From Culex pipiens pallens (lineage: Eukaryota; Arthropoda; Insecta; Diptera; Culicidae), in contig NC_068937.1 in assembly GCF_016801865.2 (NCBI RefSeq), positions 15,932,595-15,996,594 on the forward strand: a DNA stretch of 64,000 nt, written 5' to 3'. Numbering within the stretch: the first letter of the stretch is position 1; each line of letters begins with the position of its first letter. Shown piece by piece: positions 1 through 8,859 of the stretch. The notes beneath the pieces are model-generated. The model searched no databases and was not told where the DNA came from. It saw nothing but the letters and a program-made list of their open reading frames with translations. The translations under genes were made by a program, and so were the position numbers.

Positions 1-2530
1 TTGAAAAAAATAACAAAATTGATAAAATTTACAAAATTGCCAAAAATAAAAAAATACATTTTTTTTTGTAATTTTTGAAGAAAATAACAAAAATGAAAAA
101 TTGAAAAAATACAAAATTTATAAAAATGACAAAAATGACAAAAATTACAAAATTGACAAAATTGACAAAATTTTCAAAAATTGCAAAATTGACAAAATTG
201 ACAAGTTGACAAAATTTACAATAACGCCAAAATTGAAAATAATTACAAAAATTACAAATTTGACAAAATTTAATTACAAAATTTGTTAATTGACAAAATT
301 GACAAGTTAAAAAAATTGACAAAAATGAACATAAATGAACAAAAATGAACAAAAATCAACAAAAATTAACAAAAATGACAAAATTTTATAAAAATTGCAA
401 AAATTTACAAAAATGACATTTTGACAAGTTAAAAGAAAATGACAAAATAAAAAAAAAATGCAAAAATTACAAAATTGTCAAAATTGACTAAATTGACAAG
501 CTGAAAAAAATCGTCAATTGATAAATTAATTAACAAATTGACTAAATTGACGAAACTGTCAAAATTGACAAAATTGATAAAATTTTCGAAATTGAGAAAA
601 TTGACACGTTCAAAAATTACAAAATTAGTTAATTGACAACAATTGTTGAAAAATTGTCAAAATTTTCAAAATTTGTAGAATTGACAAAATTGATAAAATT
701 AAAAAATTGTCAAAATTAAAAAAAAAACATTGCAAAAATGAACAAAATTGACAAAATTGATTTTTTTTTAAATACAAAAATTTGCAAAAATGACCGAATT
801 AACAAGTTGAAAAAACAAAAAAATGATAAAATTGACAAAATTTAAAGAAAATACCAAAAATTACTAAATTGTCTAAATTGACAATTTGAAAAAAATAACA
901 AAATTGATAAAATTTACAAAATTGCCAAAAATAAAAAAATACAATTTTTTTTTGTAATTTTTGAAGAAAATAACAAAAATGAAAAATTGAAAAAAATACT
1001 AAATTTATAAAAATCACAAAATTGTCAAAATTTACAAGATAAAAAAATTGACAAAATTAATAAAAATGCCAAAATTGAAAACAAATGTATAAATTACAAA
1101 ATTGAATGTTGAAAAAAAAATAAAAATTGATAAAATTGACCAAATTTAAAAAAAAAAACATACACAAAATTTGACAAAATTAAAAAACTGAAATAACCAA
1201 ATTATGACAAAAATGACAAAAATGACAAAATTGACAAAATTTTCAAAAATTTGCAAAATTGACAAAATTGACAAGTTGAAAAAATTTACAGTAACGCCAA
1301 AATTGAAAATAATTACAAAAATTACAAATTTGACAAAATTTTATTACAAAATTTGTTAATTGACAAAATTGACAAGTTAAAAAAATTTACAAAAATGAAC
1401 AAAAATTAACAAAAATCAACAAAAATGACAAAATTTTATAAAAATTGCAAAAATTTGCAAAAATTACATTTTGACAAGTTAAAAAAATGAAAAAATGACA
1501 AGATTAAAAAAAAAATGCAAAAATTACAAAATTGTCAAAATTGACAAGTTGCAAAAATTGACAAAATGGACAAAATAAAAAAATATTAAATAAAATTGCA
1601 AAAATTACAATATTGTCTAAATTGACTAAATTGACAAGCTGAAAAAAAATCGTCAATTGATAAAATTAACAAATTGGCTAAATTGACGAAACTGACAAAA
1701 TTGACAAAATTGATAAAATTTTCGAAATTGAATTAATTGACAAAAATGAACATAAATGAACAAAAATTAACAAAAATTAACAAAAATGACAAAATTTTAT
1801 AAAAATTGCAAAAATTTGCAAAAATGACAAAATTGACAAGTTGAAAAAATGATAAAATTGACAAAATTAAAAAAAAATGCAAAAATTATAAAATTGACAA
1901 GTTGCAAAAATTGACAAAATGGACAAAATAAAAAAATATTAAATAAAATTGCAAAAATTACAATATTGTCTAAATTGACTAAATTGACAAGCTGAAAAAA
2001 AATCGTCCATTGATAAAATTAACAAATTGACTTAATTGACGAAACTGTAAAAATTGACAAAATTGATAAAATTTTCGAAATTGAATCAATTGACAAAAAT
2101 GAACATAAATGAACAAAAAATAACAAAAATTAACAAAAAATAACAAAAATGACAAAATTTTATAAAAACTACAAAAATTTGCAAAAATCACAAAATTGAC
2201 AAGTTGAAAAAAATGATAAAATTGACAAAATTTAAAAAATATGCAAAAAATACAAAATTGTCAAAATTGACAAGTTGCAAAAATTGAGAAAATGGGCAAA
2301 GTAAAAAAATATTAAATAAAATTACAAAAATAACAATATTGTCTAAATTGACAAGCTGAAAAAAAATCGTCAATTGATAAAATTAACAAATTGACAAAAT
2401 TGACGAAACTGTCAAAATTGACAAAATTGACAAAATTTTCGAAATTGAGAAAATTGACGAAACTGTCAAAATTGACAAAATTGAAAAAAAAATAAAAAAT
2501 TGACAAAATTGATAAAGTTTAGAACATTTA
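1..2530. repeat. AT-rich array of AAAATTGAC-type units with higher-order structure
   Basis: Almost every 8-12 bases carry a variant of AAAATTGAC or AAAAATGAC, so the stretch is a degenerate short-unit satellite. Two longer periods sit on top. A block of about 110 bases at the start recurs almost unchanged near 886. The motif ACAAGCTGAAAAAAAATCGT recurs near 1637, 1988 and 2352, giving a period of about 350-360. The long open frames on both strands arise because the repeat rarely makes stop codons, and they are not genes. The array is cut by the left edge of the window. Confidence 0.9.
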
Positions 2531-2766
2531 CAAAATTCCCAAAAGTTGTCTTTTTTAATTTATATAAATTTTAAATTTTTTAACTAGATATTGGAAAGAC
2601 GTAAAACTTAAGGATATATTTTTATAAATTCATTGTTATTTTGAAATAATTTGACGGCAACGCAATTGTAATAATGTATGCAGCATTTTTTGATACATTT
2701 TGCTTCGATTTTTTAAAATTAAGCTTGAACATGTTTTTTTTCTGCTCTCGCCACCGAATCTCCATC

Positions 2767-2853
2767 CAACGAGCTCGTCAACCTCAAGCAGCTATCACTA
2801 GCCTATCATCAGCCCGACGTATTGTCGAAAATCTCAATCAATTAGCCTTATTG
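2767..2853. repeat. Left copy of a diverged 90-bp inverted repeat
   Basis: This stretch, beginning CAACGAGCTCGTCAACCTCA and ending CCTTATTG, is the reverse complement of 4263-4357 with scattered substitutions and one small indel. The copies lie about 1.4 kb apart. They could be the ends of an old inverted-repeat element or two insertions of one repeat family in opposite directions. Confidence 0.7.
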
Positions 2854-4262
2854 ATTGAAATTCAAATAGCTCCCCCTCACAAAGTCAGTTCAGTCAGCTT
2901 TCCTCTCGATTAGCTTCAAGATTGGAAATTTCGACGAGCTTTCGTCGTCAGTTTTTTCGAGTTCGAGTCGTTTTGTTATTGGGCAGATGAGAAAATCGAA
3001 ATGCTCGCACTCAAATTTGCATGCTAAACGTGCAACGTGTGTGTGTGAATGGTCTGCCAGTAGTGAGTAGATACAACTTAATTGAATTATGTAGTTTGTG
3101 ATCGTGCCGGTTTCTTTTTATTGACTTTGATTTACTCCGTTCGTTGACTTTATCGGGGTGATGTGAGAGATTTTTGTTGAAGAGTTCCAGCGAAACTTGT
3201 TTGGGGATACCGTGGAGAATTTCCCTTGTCCTCTGAAAAAAGTAGAGTATCCACCATTTCCGTCTTTTAAATTGATGGAGTTGAAGACTAGGCAATCTGA
3301 GTTTTATCAAATTTCTTCAAGAATCTAACATTTGTGTTTGACTGTAACGTGAAAAAAATGAGTAAGGAAGACACTACCATAAATCATGTTTAAATCAATC
3401 ACCGTTTCACCGCTATACTAAAATTTCTCCTTACAAAAAATCGCCCAAGCTGACGGAAATCATCTAAAACAAGTCTCGAGCCGCCTTCCTGAACCGCATG
3501 TGCGTAGTAAATCGAACATTGGTGCTGAGCTGTTGTTTTGGATTTTCAATAAATACCCTACTTGTTCGAACGACCACCAACACACCCCCTTTTTCTACAA
3601 GCTTTTCGAGACACGTGCCCAAGATTGGCTTGGCGCCTTCGGACGTCATCGATTATTACCAACCCGACAAACCAATATTTGTGGGGTTTGTTTCACTTCA
3701 CGTCCACCGTTTTTTTTTCACCCCCTCAGCCGAGTGTCTGTTTTTTTTTGTTCATTACTACCTTCAATATAGGTACTAAACTGTTGTGGCGCGCCAAACA
3801 ACGACCTCTCTTGGCGGAAATTATCCGGAAAATTGAAAAAACGAAAGCGTTTTTTGTTCGAACTCGACCCCAGGAAGGTGGCGGGGCCTTAAGATTTTGA
3901 CAAGTTTTGTAGGAAAATTGGGTTTTTTCATTAACTTACGTTTTTGCTTTTTTGTTCAAATTTTGTGAAGAATCCAAGTCCATACAAGCCTCCCTTACAA
4001 TTTTGACAACTCTCCATACAGAAATGCTATCGAGAAATTAAAAAGGGAGATGTGAGCCGGTAACCAAACATTTTTTACAACTGTCATGGGTAAACTTCAC
4101 AGAAGCTTGACAGAAAGCTAAAATGTTGCACTTTTAATTTCTAGATAGAAATATTCATAAATCTTTATTTCGGAAAGATTTTTTGATCTATTTGTAAACT
4201 TCATTAAAGTTGATGATTGATCAGGACTATTTAAACACAAGTACCCCAAACTTGACCCCAAA
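2854..4262. other. No gene recognised; decayed repeat remnants
   Basis: Between the inverted copies I see no recognisable coding region. Overlapping open frames at 3498-3900 run in several frames on both strands without a family match, so I treat them as chance. The part around 3960-4200 has phrases such as CCATACAG and a TTTTTTGATCTATTT run that resemble a very decayed copy of the hairpin family described at 7187-13503. Confidence 0.4.
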
Positions 4263-4357
4263 CAATAAGGCTGCTTGATTGGGATTTTCGACAATACGTT
4301 GGCTGATGTTATAGTCTTGCTGATAGTGATAGCTACTTGAGGTTGACGAGCTCGTTG
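4263..4357. repeat. Right copy of the diverged 90-bp inverted repeat
   Basis: Reverse-complement partner of 2767-2853. Both share GAGCTCGTCAACCTCAAG on the partner strand and the phrase CGTATTGTCGAAAATC. Confidence 0.7.
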
Positions 4358-4400
4358 AATTATTTTTTTATCAGTCTAAGCTTGGATTGAATTCACGGTA

Positions 4401-4647
4401 TAAGGCTTTCTAGGCCCAGTGAAAAATATATAATTTAACCCAAAAATGAAGAACTCCTCGTCACAGTGTCCTGATGCAAACAATGATCGAGCTCGAGCTG
4501 TCACAGCCCTGCGAAGTATGTTGGCTGACATATCGGGCGGTCAGTCAAAAGAATCAACTGGAAGTCACCTGACTAAAAACATTTGCTAGATAGAGATAGA
4601 AAATCTGATGCAAATAAAACCCGCAGCTGCCATGTAAACATACCTTA
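4401..4647 (+). mobile_element. MITE with TAAGGCTTTCTAG ends, copy 1 (3' end lost)
   Basis: It starts TAAGGCTTTCTAGGCCCAGT and runs parallel to the complete copy at 16187-16466, but stops at CATACC where the complete copy continues to CTAGAAAGCCTTA. No coding capacity is visible. A second copy in the opposite direction follows directly, making a tail-to-tail pair. It is a non-autonomous DNA element by its structure; the transposase family is not clear from the ends. Confidence 0.85.
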
Positions 4648-5052
4648 TAAGGCTTTCTAGTCAGAAATTTACCAACACATTCAAAGTATGTTTACATGAC
4701 AGCTGGACGTTTGTTTGCATCAGGTTTCCTATCTCTTTCTAGCCAAATTTTTTTGTCAAGCGACTTCTAGCTGGTTTATTTGACTGACTGCCCAATATGT
4801 CAGCCAACATACTTCGCAGGGCTGTGACAGCTACAGCTCGATCATAGAGTTATCTACGTGCGCATATATTGCGTGTACGTACACGAAAAAGATTGAGGTT
4901 AAATTTTGTCCGGCCAGCAAAATCAAATGGTGCGCTAGTGTGTGTACGCGAAACGTCATAAAGCTCTATTGTTTGCATCATGACACTGTGACGAGGAGTT
5001 CGTCATTTTTGAGTTAAATTATATTTTTTTCACTGGGCCTAGAATGCCTTCT
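4648..5052 (-). mobile_element. MITE with TAAGGCTTTCTAG ends, copy 2 (inverted, interrupted)
   Basis: It is the reverse orientation of the neighbouring unit, from TAAGGCTTTCTAGTCAG to CACTGGGCCTAGAATGCCTT, and matches 16538-16818. Its right terminal repeat has point changes. A 124-bp foreign segment interrupts it at 4846-4969. Confidence 0.85.
4846..4969. mobile_element. Small element (124 bp) inserted inside the MITE copy
   Basis: The intact relative at 16538-16818 reads GATCATTGTTTGCATCA without a break, whereas here AGAGTTATCTACG ... ATAAAGCTCTAT lies between GATCAT and TGTTTGC. The ends are imperfect inverted repeats (AGAGTTAT against AGAGCTTTAT) with a probable 2-bp AT duplication. The inside carries alternating GTGCGCATATATTGCGTGTA sequence. 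The empty site makes the insertion certain; the family is unknown to me. Confidence 0.8.
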
Positions 5053-5293
5053 AGCGGATTGATTTTAACCGAAAAACGAGTATGTTTATGGCACCGTGTT
5101 GTGTGGAAAACAAACAGCTGTCACTTCCAAAAAACACCCGGTTGTTTTCGTAACCTTTTGTTGATTCAATGTCAGGCTAACTTTTAGTCAATGTCGATCT
5201 GATAACTTGACACTGTACGATTTATTTATGCGGAAGTAGGTTTGTGTTTTTTTTTATGATTTATTGTTCAAAAGTTCAAAAGTCGAGTACCTG
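5053..5293. other. No gene; contains an AACAGCTGTCAC motif
   Basis: This is unrecognised sequence. AACAAACAGCTGTCACTT at 5110-5127 recurs near 6490 and 16911, each time at the edge of a repeat, so it probably belongs to repeat termini rather than to a gene control region. Confidence 0.35.
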
Positions 5294-5365
5294 ATTTGAG
5301 TGGTACAAATGACAGTTCTTCCATAAGGAATACATTGTAAAAAAAGCTTAAAGAACTGCTCGAAT
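5294..5365. mobile_element. About 70-bp micro-MITE, copy 1
   Basis: This stretch matches 6922-6991 over its whole length, including GACAGTTCTTCCATAAGGAA. Its ends are degraded versions of the ATTCGAGT ... ACTCGAAT inverted repeat that is intact in the second copy. Confidence 0.7.
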
Positions 5366-5873
5366 GAATATATTTATAACTTGTTTTCAAAAATCATCAT
5401 TTTTCTCGACCTGGAAAAACGTTGACGACAACTTCTCGCGAGATGCATTATTGCATCCACTCATTAACCTCATTTGGCTGCACCTAACCTCACTTTGCTC
5501 AGCACCAGGGTTGCCTAATTACACACGTAATCGCGCCCTCAAATCACTACCATCAGCAGAGACCCCCTTCTTCGAGAAACCCACATTTTTCGCATGCTCA
5601 CATCGTCAAGTTATCGACAACACTGCTCATGAGTCGAAGTCTTCCTTCTTCAAAGCCCTCCTGATTATACACCATCTGGTTATTATAGGTTATGTTTTGG
5701 GTTGGCTCATGCTCTTTTCCACCCATGTAGGTGAATTTAACGCACTAAAAAAAATAAAATTCATGCAAGTTGGAATATTTCCGAAAAATAAAAATGCCAC
5801 CACCAACACCAAGTTGTGAGGTGCGAGCTTGAAAATAAGGTGATTAAAAAACGTGAAGAAAAGAAAAATTATC
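5366..5873. other. No gene recognised; one unsupported 151-codon open frame
   Basis: An open frame runs at 5364-5819 on the plus strand. Its product has a hydrophobic stretch (LLIIHHLVIIGYVLGWLMLF) but matches no family I know, starts inside a repeat and has no codon bias. I treat it as probably non-coding. Confidence 0.35.
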
Positions 5874-6113
5874 ACACGCAGAAAAATGTTTTGTAGAATC
5901 AGCCTGTACGAGGTTTGTTTCAACAAAAATTTTGTTGAATATAATCAACGCCGATTTTGCGTTGAAACAAACCTTGATTTTCTCAATTCCACAAAAATCA
6001 TTTGTTGTTTTGAAAAAGTTGCTTTGACGTTTAGCGTTGATTCAACAAAAATCTAGATTTTCAAATCAACAAAATGTTTTGTTGATTCAAATATGCCTTA
6101 TTTTTCTGCGTGC
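5874..6113. mobile_element. 240-bp MITE with ACACGCAGAAAAAT ends, copy 1
   Basis: It is bounded by ACACGCAGAAAAAT on the left and ATTTTTCTGCGTG on the right. The inside is rich in GTTGATT/AATCAAC direct and inverted motifs. A second copy at 33682-33915 agrees over the full length. It is non-autonomous with no coding capacity, and the small open frames in it are by-products. Confidence 0.9.
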
Positions 6114-6522
6114 ACCATTGTTGGAAAGGGTTTTGTTTTCCGCCCCTGGTGAAAATCAAAACAACGCATCCAAGCAGAAGGGTGTCTCGGAGTTGGAGTT
6201 GGAATCACGTGGCGTGAGGTCGATTGGAGTCATTGCGTGAGGTCTGGGCTCTCTCACCTAGTGATCTTCATCTTATCGTGTGTTACGACTGAATTATGTG
6301 CTGATGGTGGTGCATTTGGAGGTCTAGCTTACAGGAAATTGGATGTTTTTTTTTCAGATGAGTTTTCGTGCAATGGTTTGCATTTTGATGTAAACATTAT
6401 CAAAGAGCAGTTTTTTGAGACTTTTTTGAGTTTTTTTATGACGGAAATGGATCTTTTAACGTCAGCGTGCACACAACACGTGTGATAAACAAACAGCTGT
6501 CACTATTACACCGTCCTTTTAA
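6114..6522. other. Unrecognised single-copy sequence
   Basis: No coding family or RNA gene is recognised here. A CAGCGTGCACACAACACGTG stretch followed by AAACAAACAGCTGTCAC (about 6462-6503) resembles 16886-16927, so the right part is probably repeat-derived. Confidence 0.35.
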
Positions 6523-6909
6523 ATCACTCGGTTTTCGTCAAAACCGGACCTACTCAGAAATGAGTCAAAGGGGCATCTGTCAGAATTGAGTGAATTTACT
6601 CAGATCTACACTCAAAGTAAAAAGTATCCTTTTTTCAAGTTCACCCGTCGTCACCCTTTAAAAGGGTATCGAAAATGTTCTGAATTTGACATACCCTTTT
6701 AAAAGGGTGACGCCGGGTGAACTTTAAAAAAGGATAGAAAGTATCCTTTTTGAGGATTGAAAGTACCCTTGTGAGGGATACTTCTGACTTTGAGTGTAGG
6801 TGAAAATCACTCAATTTTCATTGAATTCTGAGTGCAATTCAAACAATTCTGACAGATGCCCCATTTACTTATTTCTGAGTAGGTTCGGCTTTGACGAAAA
6901 CTGAGTGAT
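6523..6909. mobile_element. Foldback MITE with ATCACTC ends (outer of a nested pair)
   Basis: The left end ATCACTCGGTTTTCGTCAAA and the right end are inverted repeats of about 75 bp with roughly 10-15 % mismatch, sharing the phrase GGGGCATCTGTCAGAATT. Another MITE sits inside at 6607-6798. A remnant of one end lies near 15008-15050. Confidence 0.85.
6607..6798. mobile_element. Inner MITE with TACACTCAAAG ends
   Basis: It runs from TACACTCAAAGTAAAAAGTA to GACTTTGAGTGTA. The terminal repeats continue inward (AAGTATCC/GGATACTT), followed by a second pair of inverted blocks (TTCACCC ... GGGTGAA and CCTTTTAAAAGGG). It lies within the outer element, so it is the younger insertion. Confidence 0.85.
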
Positions 6910-6921
6910 ATGAAGCACCGG

Positions 6922-6991
6922 ATTCGAGTGGTAGAAATGACAGTTCTCCCATAAGGAATACATTGTAGAAAAAATCAAAAACTACTCGAAT
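6922..6991. mobile_element. 70-bp micro-MITE, copy 2
   Basis: The perfect 8-bp terminal repeats ATTCGAGT and ACTCGAAT enclose GACAGTTCTCCCATAAGGAA. This is the more intact of the two copies in the window. Confidence 0.75.
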
Positions 6992-7459
6992 GGAAGTACT
7001 CCATTAAACGTGCGTGTAAAAACACGCCTGTTAAAGATAAATCATTTGTGAGTTATATTATCTCAATTTCGGCTAATTCGACGGTAACATTTCAAAAGGC
7101 ATCATGTACATTTTGACACTTTCTGGGTTATTGCATATTCTGAAAGTACTCCTAATAAGCTACCTCTCCACCAAAAATGAGCAAAAGTTACTTCAGAGCA
7201 GTTCTCTAGGATTTCGGTCATTCGATTTTTTTTGTATTTTTTAATCCGACTGAAACTTTTTTGGTGCCTTCGGTATGCCCAAAGAAGCCATTTTGCATCA
7301 TTAGTTTGTCCATATAATTTTCCATACAAATTCGGCAGCTGTCCATACAAAAATGATGTATGAAAATTCAAAAATCTGTATCTTTTGAAGGAATTTTTTG
7401 ATCGATTTGGTGTCTTCGGCAAAGTTGTAGGTATGGATACGGACTACACTGGAAAAAAA

Positions 7460-7480
7460 TAATACACGGTAAAAAAAATT
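7460..7480. repeat. Left target-site duplication of the LINE (21 bp)
   Basis: A T followed by AATACACGGTAAAAAAAATT here is identical to 11827-11847 at the other edge of the retroposon. The same sequence occurs once, uninterrupted, on the opposite hairpin arm near 13201-13221. Confidence 0.95.
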
Positions 7481-7740
7481 CTAATCTAATCTAATCTAAT
7501 CAAACACAAGCGCAGCCAGTCCGAAGAAAGCATCCTGGAAGATCTTGAAGTTAGATTACGCCCCAAGTTCTTTCTTGTCATTATTGATGATTGTAGTAAT
7601 TTCGAGATCACCCGAAATGTATTACACTCATTAAAGCGGCCAGGCCTACTGCGTTGCATTAGCCGCAGAGAGGATTCTGTAAACGGATCACATTTTACAG
7701 GATCTACAGGGGAGGAAGGATGCGTGGACATACCGTACCA
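7481..7740 (-). repeat. LINE 3' tail, shared with a SINE and other fragments
   Basis: On the minus strand the tail ends in GATTAGATTAGATTAGATTAG. Blocks such as GGCCAGGCCTACTGCGT and ACAGGGGAGGAAG (plus-strand spelling) and the pentamer tail recur at 37254-37520. The central block also recurs at 34476-34616 (opposite strand) and 48304-48425. In LINEs the 3' tail is what the reverse transcriptase recognises, so these relatives are likely users of this or a sister LINE. Confidence 0.85.
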
Positions 7741-8859
7741 AACGCTCCGAATCAGTTATGATGTGGTGTGTCATGAGTGAGTGTTGTTGTAAATGTCTAT
7801 GTTTTATGTCATTTGATTATTGGGGATATGGAAGCAAATGGGAGATGAGGGATAGCATAATGATGGTATAGGTGTTGAAGGAGTTTATATAGTAAATGAA
7901 TAAATGAATATATCATATAGTAAATGAATAAATAAGTATAAACATATAAGCAAATTTAAAGGTGAGTCCAAGAAGCTGTGAAATAATGAATGAGAATTTA
8001 AATAATAGACGATCCAGATGGTACCAAAGCTGTTACGGAATGCTTATCAAATGTTATAGCTTTATTTAAATTATGTACTGAGTGGTAAATCGGAGGAGTG
8101 GGATAGGTACAGGATGATGAACGTAATATTGGAATTTAACAATTATTATATAATCGATCAATGTTGCAATGGACAATTTGAAGAGGAGTCAAAGAGACTG
8201 TGGAATAATTAAACAAGGAGAAGAATACGATAAGGATGACATGGTTTTTAAAGGAGGTCATATAGTAAAAGAATAAACATATATAAGTAGCAAATTCAAA
8301 GGTGAGTCCGAGAAGCTGTGGGATAATAAAAAATAGCTTAAAGTATATATGCTGGATGGTGAGACAGATGAGTATATATAAATGAATATATAAATATAAA
8401 CGGCAAATTTAAAGGCGAGTCCAAGAAGCTGTGAAATAAAAAAATAAGATTTTAAAGATTTTATGCTCCAGCTGGATCCAATGCTTTTAGGGAAAGCTTA
8501 TTGAGATAACGTAATAACTTCAATGGTGGTAAAACTGAGGAGTGGGATAGGAACAGAACGATAAGAATGATACTGGAATTGAAAACAATGCATATAATCG
8601 ATCAATGTTACAATGAAATAATATAAGTAGACATAACAATTCATTTCATTTGCCCTAGAAGCTGAAACAGATCATAATTACCCAGTATATTTTACGAGTT
8701 TTTAAGGTAATCTCAAGTTAAGAAAAAAAAATACTGTTACTAGTGTTTGATGCTGTGAAATATTTTACTTTTCTCTTTTTTTTCATTCACAAAAGTTTTT
8801 TTTTATGTTTTCACACATTTCTTCAGACCCTACTTCGTCGCGGCTTGGCAAACTGTTCC
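7741..8859 (-). other. LINE 3' untranslated region with internal repeats
   Basis: No open frame of note occurs here. Two halves repeat each other at a spacing of about 445 bp. Examples are GAGTCCAAGAAGCTGTGAAA near 7963 and 8413, and GGAGTGGGATAGG followed by ATAATCGATCAATGTT near 8094 and 8540. Shorter related copies of the GAGTCC phrase occur near 8186 and 8291. Internal duplication of the 3' region is the simplest reading. Confidence 0.75.

Noticed and set aside
29..352. Hydrophobic Phe-rich open frames at the left end
   Set aside because: They come from the reverse complement of the AAAATTGAC array and have no coding character.
5364..5819. 151-codon plus-strand frame with a hydrophobic segment
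   Set aside because: It has no family match, no codon bias, a start inside repeat sequence, and an end in a repeat-bearing region.
7102..7422. Protein-like frame found three times (7102-7422, 13257-13454 and 32601-32798)
   Set aside because: Apparent conservation comes from the two hairpin arms and a related repeat, not from selection. It is not a known domain.
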